A DNA stretch of 64,000 nt, taken from assembly GCA_958295665.1 (NCBI GenBank), contig OY282558.1:116922838-116986837 (forward strand), read 5' to 3'. Below the pieces are notes generated by a model. It worked only from the letters and a program-made list of their open reading frames with translations, made no database searches and was not told where the DNA came from. The DNA is from Tipula vernalis (Eukaryota; Arthropoda; Insecta; Diptera; Tipulidae). This document shows, one piece after another, positions 31,786-48,000 of this stretch. Every line of letters begins with the position of its first letter. The stretch's first letter is position 1. The translations under genes were made by a program, and so were the position numbers.

Positions 31786-33365
31786 CTGTCTATAGCCCAC
31801 AAGTTTTTGGGCGGCAGAAATCTAAAATGGTCCGATTACGATGGTTGATACCTCTATCAATAGGTTTCGAGGCCTGTAATTGCTGTGACAATTTTCATTT
31901 TGATTGCTCGATTATTTCTAAACATTTCTTAGAAAATTCAATTTTAAGGCAGAAATCTAAAATGGTCCGATTACGATGGTTGATACCTCTATCAATAGGT
32001 TTCGGGACCTGTAATTGCTGTGAAAATTTTCATTTTGATTGCTCGATTATTTCTAAACATTTCTTAGAAAATTCAATTTTATTGAAAATCAACTGTGCTT
32101 TAGCCCACAAGTTTTTGGGCGGCAGAAATCTAAAATGGTCCGATTACGATGGTTGATACCTCTATCAATAGGTTGCGGGACCTGTAATTGCTGTGACAAT
32201 TTTCATTTTGATTGCTCGATTATTTCTAAACATTTCTTAGACAATTCAATTTTATTGAAAATCAACTGTGCTATAGCCCACAAGTTTTTGGGCGGCAGAA
32301 ATCTAAAATGGTTCGATTACGATGGTTGATACCTCTATCAATAGGTTTCGAGGCCTGTAATTGCTGTGATAATTTTCATTTTGATTGCTCGATTATTTCT
32401 AAACATTTCTTAGAAAATTCAATTTTATTGACAATTAACTGTGCTATAGCCCACAAGTTTTTGGGCGGCAGAAATCTAAAATGGTCCGATTACGATGGTT
32501 GGTACCTCTATCAATAGGTTTCGAGGCCTGTAATTGCTGTGACAATTTTCATTTTGATTGCTCGATTATTTCTAAACATTTCTTAGAAAATTCAATTTTA
32601 TTGAAAATCAACTGTGCTATAGCCCACAAGTTTTTGGGCGGCAGAAATCTAAAATGGTCCGATTACGATGGTTGATACCTCTATCAATAGGTTTCGAGGA
32701 CTGTAATTGCTGTGACAATTTTCATTTTGATTGCTTAATTATTCCTAATCATTTCTTAGACAATTCAATTTTATTGAAAATCAACTGTCTATAGCCCACA
32801 AGTTTTTGGGCGGCAGAAATCTAAAATGGTCTGATTACGATGGTTGATACCTCTATCAATAGGTTTCGAGGCCTGTAATTGCTGTGACAATTTTCATTTT
32901 GATTGCTCGATTATTTCTAAACATTTCTTAGAAAATTCAATTTTAAGGCAGAAATCTAAAATGGTCCGATTACGATGGTTGATACCTCTATCAATAGGTT
33001 TCGGGACCTGTAATTGCTGTGAAAATTTTCATTTTGATTGCTCGATTATTTCTAAACATTTCTTAGAAAATTCAATTTTATTGAAAATCAACTGTGCTTT
33101 AGCCCACAAGTTTTTGGGCGGCAGAAATCTAAAATGGTCCGATTACGATGGTTGATACCTCTATCAATAGGTTGCGGGACCTGTAATTGCTGTGACAATT
33201 TTCATTTTGATTGCTCGATTATTTCTAAACATTTCTTAGACAATTCAATTTTATTGAAAATCAACTGTGCTATAGCCCACAAGTTTTTGGGCGGCAGAAA
33301 TCTAAAATGGTTCGATTACGATGGTTGATACCTCTATCAATAGGTTTCGAGGCCTGTAATTGCTG
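31786..33365 (+). repeat. 999-bp shifted duplication
   Basis: The rare CTGTCTATAGCCC variant at 31786 and 32785, the short-monomer joint at 31942 and 32941, and the monomers at 32135 and 33134 all repeat at a shift of 999 bp. Similarity fades near 32360 and 33360. Confidence 0.8.
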
Positions 33366-36300
33366 TGACAATTTTCATTTTGATTGCTCGATTATTTCTA
33401 CACATTCTTAGAAAATCCAATTTTATTGAAAATCAACTGTGCTATAGCCCACAAGTTTTTGGGCGGCAGAAATCTAAAATGGTCCGATTACGATGGTTGA
33501 TACCTCTATCAATAGGTTTTGAGGCCTGTAATTGCTGTGACAATTTTCATTTTGATTGCTCGATTATTTCTAAACATTTCTTAGAAAATTCAATTTTATT
33601 GACAATTAACTGTGCTATAGCCCACCAGTTTTTGGGCGGCAGAAATCTTAAATGGTCCGATTACGATGGTTGATACCTCTATCAATAGGTTTCGGGACCT
33701 GTAATTGCTGTGACAATTTTCATTTTGATTGCTCGATTATTTCTAAACATTTCTTAGAAAATTCAGTTTTATTGAAAATCAACTGTGCTATAGCCCACAA
33801 GTTTTTGGGCGGCAGAAATCTAAAATGGTCCGATTACGATGGTTGATACCTCTATCAATAGGTTTCGAGGCCTGTAATTGCTGTGACAATTTTCATTTTG
33901 ATTGCTCGATTATTTCTAAACATTTCTTAGAAAATTCAATTTTATTGAAAATCAACTGTGCTATAGCCCACAAGTTTTTGGGCGGCAGAAATCTAAAATG
34001 GTCCGATTACGATGGTTGATACCTCTATGAATAGGTTTCGAGGCCTGTAATTGCTATGACAATTTTCATTTTGATTGCTCGATTATTTCTAAACATTTCT
34101 TAGAAAATTCAATTTTATTGAAAATCAACTGTGCTATAGCCCACAAGTTTTTGGGCGGCAGAAATCTAAAATGGTCCGATTACGATGGTTGATACCTCTA
34201 TCAATAGGTTTCGAGGCCTGTAATTGCTGTGACAATTTTCATTTTGATTGCTCGATTATTTCTAAACATTTCTTAGAAAATTCAATTTTATTGAAAATCA
34301 ACTGTGCTATAGCCCACAAGTTTTTGGGCGGCAGAAATCTAAAATGGTCCGATTACGATGGTTGATACCTCTATGAATAGGTTTCGATGTATGTAATTGC
34401 TATGACAATTTTCATTTTGATTGCTCGATTATTTCTAAACATTTCTTAGAAAATTCAATTTTATTGAAAATCAACTGTGCTATAGCCCACAAGTTTTTGG
34501 GCGGCAGAAATCTAAAATGGTCCGATTACGATGGTTGATACCTCTATCAATAGGTTTCGGGACCTGTAATTGCTGTGACAATTTTCATTTTGATTGCTCG
34601 ATTATTTCTAAACATTTCTTAGACAATTCAATTTTATTGAAAATCAACTGTGCTATAGCTTACAAGTTTTTGGGCGGCAGAAATCTAAAATGGTCCGATT
34701 ACGATGGTTGATACCTCTATCAATAGGTTTCGAGGCCTGTAATTGCTGTGACAATTTTCATTTTGATTGCTCGATTATTTCTAAACATTTCTTAGAAAAT
34801 TCAATTTTATTGAAAATCAACTGTGCTATAGCCCACAAGTTTTTGGGCGGCAGAAATCTAAAATGGTCCGATTACGATGGTTGATACCTCTATCAATAGG
34901 TTTCGAGGCCTGTAATTGCTGTGACAATTTTCATTTTGATTGTTCGATTATTTCTAAACATTTCTTAGAAAATTCAATTTTATTGAAAATCAACTGTGCT
35001 ATAGCCCACAAGTTTTTGGGCGGCAGAAATCTAAAATAGTCCGATTACGATGGTTGATACCTCTATCAATAGGTTTTGAGGGACCTGTAATTGCTGTGAC
35101 AATTTTCATTTTGATTGCTCGATTATTTCTAAACATTTCTTAGAAAATTCAATTTTATTGAAAATCAACTATGCTATAGCCCACAAGTTTTTGGGCGGCA
35201 GAAATCTAAAATGGTCCGATTACGATGGTTGATACCTCTATCAATAGGTTTCGGGACTTGTAATTGCTGTGACAATTTTCATTTTGATTGCTCGATTATT
35301 TCTAAACATTTCTTAGAAAATTCAATTTTATTGACAATTAACTGTGCTATAGCCCACAAGTTTTTGGGCGGCAGAAATCTAAAATGGTCCGATTACGATG
35401 GTTGATACCTCTATCAATAGGTTTCGAGGCCTGTAATTGCTATGACAATTTTCATTTTGATTGCTCGATTATTTCTAAACATTTCTTAGAAAATTCAATT
35501 TTATTGAAAATCAACTGTGCTATAGCCCACAAGTTTTTGGGCGGCAGAAATCTAAAATGGTCCGATTACGATGGTTGATACCTCTATCAATAGGTTTCGA
35601 GGCCTGTAATTGCTGTGACAATTTTCATTTTGATTGCTCGATTATTTCTAAACATTTCTTAGAAAATTCAATTTTATTGACAATTAACTGTGCTATAGCC
35701 CACAAGTTTTTGGGCGGCAGAAATCTTAATGGTCCGATTACGATGGTTGATACCTCTATCAATAGGTTTCGAGGCCTGTAATTGCTGTGACAATTTTCAT
35801 TTTGATTGCTCGATTATTTCTACACATTCTTAGAAAATTCAATTTTATTGAAAATCAACTGTGCTATAGCCCACAAGTTTTTGGGCGGCAGAAATCTAAA
35901 ATGGTCCGATTACGATGGTTGATACCTCTATCAATAGGTTTCGAGGCCTGTAATTGCTGTGACAATTTTCATTTTGATTGCTCGATTATTTCTAAACATT
36001 TCTTAGAAAATTCAATTTTATTGAAAATCAACTGTGCTATAGCCCACAAGTTTTTGGGCGGCAGAAATCTAAAATGGTTCGATTACGATGGTTGATACCT
36101 CTATCAATAGGTTTCGAGGCCTGTAATTGCTGTGACAATTTTCATTTTGATTGCTCGATTATTTCTAAACATTTCTTAGAAAATTCAATATTATTGAAAA
36201 TCAACTGTGCTATAGCCCACAAGTTTTTGGGCGGCAGAAATCTAAAATGGTCCGATTACGATGGTTGATACCTCTATCAATAGGTTTCGAGGCCTGTAAT

Positions 36301-39300
36301 TGCTGTGACAATTTTCATTTTGATTGCTCGATTATTTCTAAACATTTCTCAGAAAATTCAATTTTATTGAAAATCAACTGTGCTATAGCCCAAAAGTTTT
36401 TGGGCGGCAGAAATCTAAAATGGTCCGATTACGATGGTTGATACCTCTATCAATAGGTTTCGAGGCCTGTAATTGCTGTGACAATTTTCATTTTGATTGT
36501 TCGATTATTTCTAAACATTTCTTAGAAAATTCAATTTTATTGAAAATCAACTGTGCTATAGCCCACAAGTTTTTGGGCGGCAGAAATCTAAAATAGTCTG
36601 ATTACGATGGTTGATACCTCTATCAATAGGTTTCGGGGCCTGTAATTGCTGTGACAATTTTCATTTTGATCGCTCGATTATTTCTAAACATTTCTTAGAA
36701 AATTCAATTTTATTGAAAATCAACTGTGCTATAGCCCACAAGTTTTTGGGCGGCAGAAATCTAAAATAGTCCGATTACGATGGTTGATACCTCTATCAAT
36801 AGGTTTCGGGACCTGTAATTGCTGTGACAATTTTCATTTTGATTGCTCAATTATTTCTAAACATTTCTTAGAAAATTCAATTTTATTGAAAATCAACTGT
36901 GCTATAGCCCACAATTTTTGGGCGGCAGAAATCTAAAATGGTCCGATTACGATGGTTGATACCTCTATCAATAGGTTTCGGGACCTGTAATTGCTGTGCC
37001 AATTTTTATTTTGATTGCTTGATTATTTGTAAACATTTCTTAGAAAATTCAATTTTATTGAAAATCAACTGTGCTATAGCCCACAAGTTTTTGGGCGGCA
37101 GAAATCTAAAATAGTCCGATTACGATGGTTGATACCTCTATCAATAGGTTTCGAGGGCTGTAATTGCTGTGACAATTTTCATTTTGATTGCTCGATTATT
37201 TCAAACATTTCTTAGAAAATTTAATTTTATTGAAAATCAACTGTTGTATAGCCCACAAGTTTTTGGGCGGCAAAAATCTAAAATGGTCCGATTACGATGG
37301 TTGATACCTCTATCAATAGGTTTCGGGACCTGTAATTGCTGTGCCAATTTTTATTTTGATTGCTCGATTATTTCTAAACATTTCTTAGAAAATTCAATTA
37401 TATTGAAAATCAACTGTGCTATAGCCCACAAGTTTTTGGGCGGCAAAAATCTAAAATGGTCCGATTACGATGATTGATACCTCTATCAATAGGTTTCGGG
37501 ACCTGTAATTGCTGTGACAATTTTCATTTTGATTGCTCGATTATTTCTAAACATTTCTTAGAAAATTCAATTTTATTGAAAATCAGCTGTGCTATAGCCC
37601 ACAAATTTTTGGGCGGCAGAAATCTAAAATGGTCCGATTACGATGGTTGATACCTCTATCAATAAGTTTCGAGGCCTGTAATTGCTGTGACAATTTTCAT
37701 TTTGATTGCTTGATTATTTCTAAACATTTCTTAGAAAATTCAATTTTATTGACAATTAATTGTGCTATAGCCCACAAGTTTTTGGGCGGCAAAAATCTAA
37801 AATGGTCCGATTACGATGATTGATACCTCTATCAATAGGTTTCGGGACCAGTAATTGCTGTGAAAATTTTTATTTTGATTGCTCGATTATTTCTAAACAT
37901 TTCTTAGAAAATTCAATTTTATTGAAAATCAACTGTGCTATAGCCCACAATTTTTGGGCGGCAGAAATCTTAAATGGTCCGATTACGATGGTTGATACCT
38001 CTATCAATAGGTTTCGAGGCCTGTAATTGCTGTGACAATTTTCATTTTGATTGTTCGATTATTTCTAAACATTTCTTAGAAAATTCAATTTTATTGAAAA
38101 TCAACTGTTGTATAGCCCACAAGTTTTTGGGCGGCAAAAATCTAAAATGGTCCGATTACGATGGTTGATACCTCTATCAATAGGTTTCGGGACCTGTAAT
38201 TTCTGTGACAGTTTTCATTTTGATTGCTCGATTATTTCTAAACATTTCTTAGAAAATTCAATTTTATTGAAAATCAACTGTGCTATAGCCCACAATTTTT
38301 CGGCGGCAGAAATCTAAAATGGTCCGATTACGATGGTTGATACCTCTATCAATAGGTTTCGGGACCTGTAATTGCTGTGCCAATTTTTATTTTGATTACT
38401 TGATTATTTTTAAACATTTCTTAGAAAATTCAATTTTATTGAAAATCAACTGTGCTATAGCCCACAAGTTTTTGGGCGGCAGAAATCTAAAATAGTCCGA
38501 TTACGATGGCTGATACCTCTATCAATAGGTTTCGAGGGCTGTAATTGCTGTGACAATTTTCATTTTGATTGCTCGATTATTTCTAAACATTTCTTAGAAA
38601 ATTCAATTTGATTGAAAATCAACTGTTGTATAGCCCACAAGTTTTTGGGCGGCAAAAATCTAAAATGGTCCGATTACGATGGTTGATACCTCTATCAATA
38701 GTTTTCGGGACCTGTAATTGCTGTGACAATTTTCATTTTGATTGCTCGATTATTTCTAAACATTTCTTAGAAAATTCAATTTTATTGAAAATCAACTGTG
38801 CTATAGCCCACAATTTTTGGGCGGCAGAAATCTAAAATGGTCCGATTACGATGGTCGATACCTCTATCAATAGGTTTCGGGACCTGTAATTGCTGTGCCA
38901 ATTTTTATTTTGATTGCTTGATTATTTCTAAACATTTCTTAGAAAATTCAATTTTATTGAAAATCAACTGTGCTATAGCCCACAAGTTTTTGGGCGGCAA
39001 AAATTTAAAATGGTCCGATTACGATGATTGATACCTCTATCAATAGGTTTCGGGACCTGTAATTGCTGTGACAATTTTCATTTTGATTGCTCGATTATTT
39101 CTAAACATTTCTTAGAAAATTCAATTTTATTGAAAATCAACTGTGCTATAGCCCACAAGTTTTTGGGCGGCAGAAATCTAAAATGGTCCGATTACGATGG
39201 TTGATACCTCTATCAATAGGTTTCGAGGCCTGTAATTGCTGTGACAATTTTCATTTTGATTGGTCGATTATTTCTAAACATTTCTTAGAAAATTCAATTT

Positions 39301-42300
39301 TATTGACAATTAATTGTGCTATAGCCCACAAGTTTTTGGGCGGCAAAAATCTAAAATGGTCCGATTACGATGGTTGATACCTCTATCAATAGGTTTCGGG
39401 ACCAGTAATTGTTGTGACAATTTTCATTTTGATTGCTCGATTATTTCTAAACATTTCTTAGAAAATTCAATTTTATTGAAAATCAATTGTTCTATAGCCC
39501 ACAAGTTTTTGGGCGGCAGAAATCTAAAATGGTCCGATTACGATGGTTGATACCTCTATCAATAGGTTTCGGGACCTGTGATTGCTGTGACAATTTTCAT
39601 TTTGATTGCTCGATTATTTCTAAACATTTCTTAGAAAATTCAATTTTATTGACAATTAACTGTGCTATAGCCCACAAGTTTTTGGGCGGCAAAAATCTAA
39701 AATGGTCCGATTACGATGATTGATACCTCTATCAATAGGTTTCGGGACCTGTAATTGCTGTGACAATTTTCATTTTGATTGCTCGATTATTTCTAAACAT
39801 TTCTTAGAAAATTCAATTTTATTGACAATTAACTGTTCTATATAGCCCACAAGTTTTTGGGCGGCAAAAATCTAAAATGGTCCGATTACGATGATTGATA
39901 CCTCTATCAATAGGTTTCGGGACCTGTAATTGCTGTGACAATTTTCATTTTGATTGCTCGATTATTTCTAAACATTTCTTAGAAAATTCAATTTTATTGA
40001 CAATTAACTGTTCTATATAGCCCACAAGTTTTTGGGCGGCAAAAATCTAAAATGGTCCGATTACGATGATTGATACCTCTATCAATAGGTTTCGGGACCT
40101 GTAATTGCTGTGACAATTTTCATTTTGATTGCTCGATTATTTCTAAACATTTCTTAGAAAATTCAATTTTATTGAAAATCAACTGTGCTATAGCCCACCA
40201 GTTTTTGGGCGGCAGAAATCTAAAATGGTCCGATTACGTTGATTGATACCTCTATCAATAGGTTGCGGGACCTGTTATTGCTGTGACAATTTTCATTTTG
40301 ATTGCTCGATTATTTCTAAACATTTCTTAGAAAATTCAATTTTATTGAAAATCAACTGTGTTATAGCCCACAAGTTTTTGGGCGGCAGAAATCTAAAATG
40401 GTTCGATTACGATGGTTGATACCTCTATCAATAGGTTTCGAGGCCTGTAATTGCTGTGACAATTTTCATTTTGATTGCTCGATTATTTCTACACATTCTT
40501 AGAAAATCAAATTTTATTGAAAATCAACTGTGCTATAGCCCACAAGTTTTTGGGCGGCAGAAATCTAAAATGGTCCGATTACGATGGTTGATACCTCTAT
40601 CAATAGGTTTTGAGGCCTGTAAATGCTGTGACAATTTTCATTTTGATTGCTCGATTATTTCTAAACATTTCTTAGAAAATTCAATTTTATTGAAAATCAA
40701 CTGTGCTATAGCCCACAAGTTTTTGGGCGGCAGAAATCTAAAATGGTCCGATTACGATGGTTGATACCTCTATTAATAAGTTTCGAGGCCTGTAATTGCT
40801 TTGACAATTTTCATTTTGATTGCTCGATTATTTCTAAACATTTCTTAGAAAATTCAATTTTATTGAAAATCAACTGTGCTATAGCCCACAAGTTTTTGGG
40901 CGGCAGAAATCTAAAATGGTCCGATTACGATGGTTGATACCTCTATCAATAGGTTTCGGGACCTGTAATTGCTGTGACAATTTTCATTTTGATTTCTCGA
41001 TTATTTCTAAACATTTCTTAGAAAATTCAATTTTATTGAAAATCAACTGTGCTATAGCCCACAAGTTTTTATGCGGCAGAAATCTAAAATGGTCCGATTA
41101 CGATGGTTGATACCTCTATCAATAGGTTTCGGAACCTGTAATTGCTGTGACAATTTCCATTTTGATTGCTCGATTATTTCTAAACATTTCTTAGAAAATT
41201 CAATTTTATTGAAAATCAACTGTGCTATAGCCCACAAGTTTTTGGGCGGCAGAAATCTAAAATGGTCCGATTACGATGGTTGATACCTCTATCAATAGGT
41301 TTCGAGGCCTGTAATTGCTGTGACAATTTTCATTTTGATTGCTCGATTATTTTTAAACATTTCTTAGAAAATTCAATTTTATTGAAAATCAACTGTGTTA
41401 TAGCCCACAAGTTTTTGGGCGGCAGAAATCTAAAATGGTCCGATTACGATGGTTGATACCTCTATCAATAGGTTTCGGGACCTGTAATTGCTGTGACAAT
41501 CTTAATTTTGATTGCACGATTATTTCTAAACATTTCTTAGAAAATTCAATTTTATTGAAAATCAACTGTGCTATAGCCCACAAGTTTTTGGGCGGCAAAA
41601 ATCTAAAATGGTCCGATTACGATGATTGATACCTCTATCAATAGGTTTCGGGACCTGTAATTGCTGTGACAATTTTCATTTTGATTGCTCGATTATTTCT
41701 AAACATTTTTTAGAAAATTCAATTTTATTGAAAATCAACTGTGCTATAGCCCACAAGTTTTTGGGCGGCAAAAATCTAAAATGGTCCGATTACGATGATT
41801 GATACCTCTATCAATAGGTTTCGGGACCTGTAATTGCTGTGACAATTGTTATTTTGATTGTTCGATTAGTTCTAAACATTTCTTAGAAAATTCAATTTTA
41901 TTGAAAATCAACTGTGCTATAGCCCACAATTTTTGGGCGGCAGAAATCTAAAATGGTCCGATTACGATGGTTGATACCTCTATCAATAGGTTTCGAGGCC
42001 TGTAATTGCTGTGACAATTTTCAATTTGATTGCTCGATTATTTCTAAACATTTCTTAGAAAATTCAATTTTATTGACAATTAACTATGCTATAGCCCACA
42101 AGTTTTTGGGCGGCAAAAATCTAAAATGGTCCGATTACGATGATTGATACCTCTATCAATAGGTTTCGGGACCTGTAATTGCTGTGACAATTTTCATTTT
42201 GATTGCTCGATTATTTCTAAACATTTCTTGGAAAATTCAATTTTATTGAAAATCAACTGTGCTATAGCCCACAAGTTTTTGGGCGGCAGAAATCTAAAAT

Positions 42301-45061
42301 GGTCCGATTACGATGGTTGATACCTCTATCAATAGGTTTCGAGGCCTGTAATTGCTGTGACAATTTTCATTTTGATTGCTCGATTATTTTAAAACATTTC
42401 TTAGAAAATTCAATTTTATTGAAAATCAACTGTGCTATAGCCCACAAGTTTTTGGGCGGCAGAAATCTAAAATGGTCCGATTACGATGGTTGATACCTCT
42501 ATCAATAGGTTTCGGGACCTGTAATTGCTGTGACAATTTTAATTTTGATTGCACGATTATTTCTAAACATTTCTTAGAAAATTCAATTTTATTGAAAATC
42601 AACTGTGCTATAGCCCACAAGTTTTTGGGCGGCAAAAATCTAAAATGGTCCGATTACGATGATTGATACCTCTATCAATAGGTTTCGGGACCTGTAATTG
42701 CTGTGACAATTTTCATTTTGATTGCACGATTATTTCTAAACATTTCTTAGAAAATTCAATTTTATTGAAAATCAACTGTGCTATAGCCCACAATTTTTGG
42801 GCGGCAGAAATCTAAAATGGTCCGATTACGATGGTTGATACCTCTATCAATAGGTTTCGGGACCTGTAATTGCTGTGCCAATTTTCATTTTGATTGCTTG
42901 ATTATTTCTAAACATTTCTTAGAAAATTCAATTTTATTGAAAATCCACTGTGCTATAGCCCACAAGTTTTTGGGCGGCAAAAATCTAAAATGGTCCGATT
43001 ACGATGATTGATACCTCTATCAATAGGTTTCGGGACCTGTAATTGCTGTGACAATTTTCATTTTGATTGCTCGATTATTTCTAAACATTTCTTAGAAAAT
43101 TCAATTTTATTGAAAATCAGCTGTGCTATAGCCCACAATTTTTGGGCGGCAGAAATCTAAAATGGTCCGATTACGATGGTTGATACCTCTATCAATAGGT
43201 TTCGGGACCTGTAATTGCTGTGACAATTTTAATTTTGATTGCACGATTATTTCTAAACATTTCTTAGAAAATTAAATTTTATTGAAAATCAACTGTGCTA
43301 TAGCCCACAAGTTTTTGGGCGGCAGAAATCTAAAATGGTCCGATTACGATGGTTGATACCTCTATCAATAGGTTTCGAGGCCTGTAATTGCTGTGACAAT
43401 TTTCATTTTGATTGCTCGATTATTTCTAAACATTTCTTAGAAAATTCAATTTTATTGACAATTAATTGTGTTATAGCCCACAAGTTTTTGGGCGGCAAAA
43501 ATCTAAAATGGTCCGATTACGATGGTTGATACCTCTATCAATAGGTTTCGGAACCTGTAATTGCTGTGACAATTTTCATTTTGATTGCTCGATTATTTCT
43601 AAACATTTCTTAGAAAATTCAATTTTATTGAAAATCAACTGTGCTATAGCCCACAAGTTTTTGGGCGGCAGAAATCTAAAATGGTCCGATTACGATGGTT
43701 GATACCTCTATCAATAGGTTTCGAGGCCTGTAATTGCTGCGACAATTTTCATTTTGATTGCTCGATTATTTCAAAACATTTCTTAGAAAATTCAATTTTA
43801 TTGAAAATCAACTGTGCTATAGCCCACAAGTTTTTGGGCGGCAGAAATCTAAAATGGTCCGATTACGATGGTTGATACCTCTATCAATAGGTTTCGGGAC
43901 CTGTAATTGCTGTGACAATTTTAATTTTGATTGCACGATTATTTCTAAACATTTCTTAGAAAATTCAATTTTATTGAAAATCAACTGTGCTATAGCCCAC
44001 AAGTTTTTGGGCGGCAAAAATCTAAAATGGTCCGATTACGATGATTGATACCTCTATCAATAGGTTGCGGGACCTGTAATTGCTGTGACAATTTTCATTT
44101 TGATTGCTCGATTATTTCTAAACATTTCTTAGAAAATTCAATTTTATTGAAAATCAACTGTGCTATAGCCCACAATTTTTGGGCGGCAGAAATCTAAAAT
44201 GGTCCGATTACGATGGTTGATACCTCTATCAATAGGTTTCGGGACCTGTAATTGCTGTGACAATTTTCATTTTGATTGCTCGATTATTTCTAAACATTTC
44301 TTAGAAAATTCAATTTTATTGAAAATCAACTGTGCTATAGCCCACAAGTTTTTGGGCGGCAAAAATCTAAAATGGTCCGATTACGATGATTGATACCTCT
44401 ATCAATAGGTTTCGGGACCTGTAATTGCTGTGACAATTTTTATTTTGATTGTTCGATTAGTTCTAAACATTTCTTAGAAAATTCAATTTGATTGAAAATC
44501 AACTTTGCTATAGCCCACAATTTTTGGGCGGCAGAAATCTAAAATGGTCCGATTACGATGGTTGATACCTCTATCAATAGGTTTCGAGGCCTGTAATTGC
44601 TGTGATAATTTTCATTTTGATTGCTCGATTATTTCTAAACATTTCTTAGAAAATTCAATTTTATTGACAATTAACTGTGCTATAGCCCACAAGTTTTTGG
44701 GCGGCAAAAATCTAAAATGGTCCGATTACGATGATTGATACCTCTATCAATAGGTTTCGGGACCTGTAATTGCTGTGACAATTTTCATTTTGATTGCTCG
44801 ATTATTTCTAAACATTTCTTAGAAAATTCAATTTTATTGACAATTAACTGTGCTATAGCCCACAAGTTTTTGGGCGGCAAAAATCTAAAATGGTCCGATT
44901 ACGATGAATGATACCTCTATCAATAGGTTTCGGGACCTGTAATTGCTGTGACAATTTTTATTTTGATTGTTCGATTAGTTCTAAACATTTCTTAGAAAAT
45001 TCAATTTGATTGAAAATCAACTGTGCTATAGCCCACAATTTTTGGGCGGCAGAAATCTAAA

Positions 45062-48000
45062 ATGGTCCGATTACGATGGTTGATACCTCTATCAATAGGT
45101 TTCGAGGCCTGTAATTGCTGTGATAATTTTCATTTTGATTGCTCGATTATTTCTAAACATTTCTTAGAAAATTCAATTTTATTGACAATTAACTGTGCTA
45201 TAGCCCACAAGTTTTTGGGCGGCAAAAATCTAAAATGGTCCGATTACGATGGTTGATACCTCTATCAATAGGTTTCGAGGCCTGTAATTGCTGTGACAAT
45301 TTTCATTTTGATTGCTCGATTATTTCTAGACATTTCTTAGAAAATTCAATTTTATTGAAAATCAACTGTGCTATAGCCCACAAGTTTTTGGGCGGCAGAA
45401 ATCTAAAATGGTCCGATTACGATGGTTGATACCTCTATCAATAGGTTGCGGGACTTGTAATTGCTGTGACAATTTTCATTTTGATTGCTCGATTATTTCT
45501 AAACATTTCTTAGAAAATTCAATTTTATTGAAAATCAACTGTGCTATAGTCCACCAGTTTTTGGGCAGCAGAAATCTAAAATGGTCCGATTACGATGGTT
45601 GATACCTCTATCAATAGGTTTCGGGGCCTGTAATTGCTGTAACAATTTTAATTTTGATTTTTCGATTATTTCTAAACATTTCTTAGAAAATTCAATTTTA
45701 TTGAAAAATTAACTGTGCTATAGCCCACAATTTTTTGGGCGGCAGAAATCTAAAATGGTCCGATTACTATGGTAGGTACCTCTATCAATAGGTTTCGGGG
45801 CCTGTAATTGCTGTAACAGTTTTCATTTTGATTGCTCGATTATTTCTAAACATTTCTTAGAAAATTCAATTTTATTGAAAAATTAACTGTGCTATAGCCC
45901 ACAATTTTTTGGGCGGCAGAAATCTAAAATGGTCCGATTACTATGGTAGGTACCTCTATCAATAGGTTTCGAGGCCTGTAATTGCTGTGACAATTTTCAT
46001 TTTGATTGCTCGATTATTTCTAAACATTTCTTAGAAAATTCAATTTCAGGGCAGAAATCTAAAATGGTCCGATTACGATGGTTGATACCTCTATCAATAG
46101 GTTTCGGGACCTGTAATTGCTGTGCCAATTTTCATTTTGATTGCTCGATTATTTCTAAACATTTCTTAGAAAATTCAATTTTATTGAAAATCCACTGTGC
46201 TATAGCCCACAAGTTTTTGGGCGGCAAAAATCTAAAATGGTCCGATTACGATGATTGATACCTCTATCAATAGGTTTCGGGACCTGTAATTGCTGTGACA
46301 ATTTTCATTTTGATTGCTCGATTATTTCTAAACATTTCTTAGAAAATTCAATTTTATTGAAAATCAGCTGTGCTATAGCCCACAATTTTTGGGCGGCAGA
46401 AATCTAAAATGGTCCGATTACGATGGTTGATACCTCTATCAATAGGTTTCGGGACCTGTAATTGCTGTGACAATTTTAATTTTGATTGCACGATTATTTC
46501 TAAACATTTCTTAGAAAATTCAATTTTATTGAAAATCAACTGTGCTATAGCCCACAAGTTTTTGGGCGGCAAAAATCTAAAATGGTCCGATTACGATGGT
46601 TGATACCTCTATCAATAGGTTTCGAGGCCTGTAATTGCTGTGACAATTTTCATTTTGATTGCTCGATTATTTCTAAACATTTCTTAGAAAATTCAATATT
46701 ATTGACAATTAATTGTGTTATAGCCCACAGGTTTTTGGGCGGCAAAAATCTAAAATGGTCCGATTACGATGATTGATACCTCTATCAATAGGTTTCGGGA
46801 CCTGTAATTGCTATGACAATTTTTATTTTGATTGTTCGATTAGTTCTAAACATTTCTTAGAAAATTCAATTTTATTGAAAATCAACTGTGCTATAGCCCT
46901 CAATTTTTGGGCGGCAGAAATCTAAAATGGTCCGATTACGATGGTTGATACCTCTATCAATAGGTTTCGAGGCCTGTAATTGCTGTGACAATTTTCATTT
47001 TGATTGCTCGATTATTTCTAAACATTTCTTAGAAAATTCAATTTTATTGACAATTAACTGTGCTATAGCCCACAAGTTTTTGGGCGGCAAAAATCTAAAA
47101 TGGTCCGATTACGATGATTGATACCTCTATCAATAGGTTTCGGGACCTGTAATTGCTGTGACAATTTTCATTTTGATTGCTCGATTATTTCTAAACATTT
47201 CTTAGAAAATTCAATTTTATTGACAATTAACTGTTGTATAGCCCACAAGTTTTTGGGCGGCAAAAATCTAAAATGGTCCGATTACGATGAATGATACCTC
47301 TATCAATAGGTTTCGGGACCTGTAATTGCTGTGACAATTTTCATTTTGATTGCTCGATTATTTCTAAACATTTCTTAGAAAATTCAATATTATTGAAAAT
47401 CAACTGTGCTATAGCCCACAAGTTTTTGGGCGGCAGAAATCTAAAATGGTCCGATTACGATGGTTGATACCTCTATCAATAGGTTTCGAGGCCTGTAATT
47501 GCTGTGACAATTTTCATTTTGATTGCTCGATTATTTCTAGACATTTCTTAGAAAATTCAATTTTATTGAAAATCAACTGTGCTATAGCCCACAAGTTTTT
47601 GGGCGGCAGAAATCTAAAATGGTCCGATTACGATGGTTGATACCTCTATCAATAGGTTGCGGGACCTGTAATTGCTGTGACAATTTTCATTTTGATTGCT
47701 CGATTATTTCTAAACATTTCTTAGAAAATTCAATTTTATTGAAAATCAACTGTGCTATAGTCCACCAGTTTTTGGGCAGCAGAAATCTAAAATGGTCCGA
47801 TTACGATAGTTGATACCTCTATCAATAGGTTTCGGGGCCTGTAATTGCTGTAACAATTTTAATTTTGATTGTTCGATTATTTCTAAACATTTCTTAGAAA
47901 ATTCAATTTTATTGAAAAATTAACTGTGCTATAGCCCACAATTTTTTGGGCGGCAGAAATCTAAAATGGTCCGATTACTATGGTAGGTACCTCTATCAAT

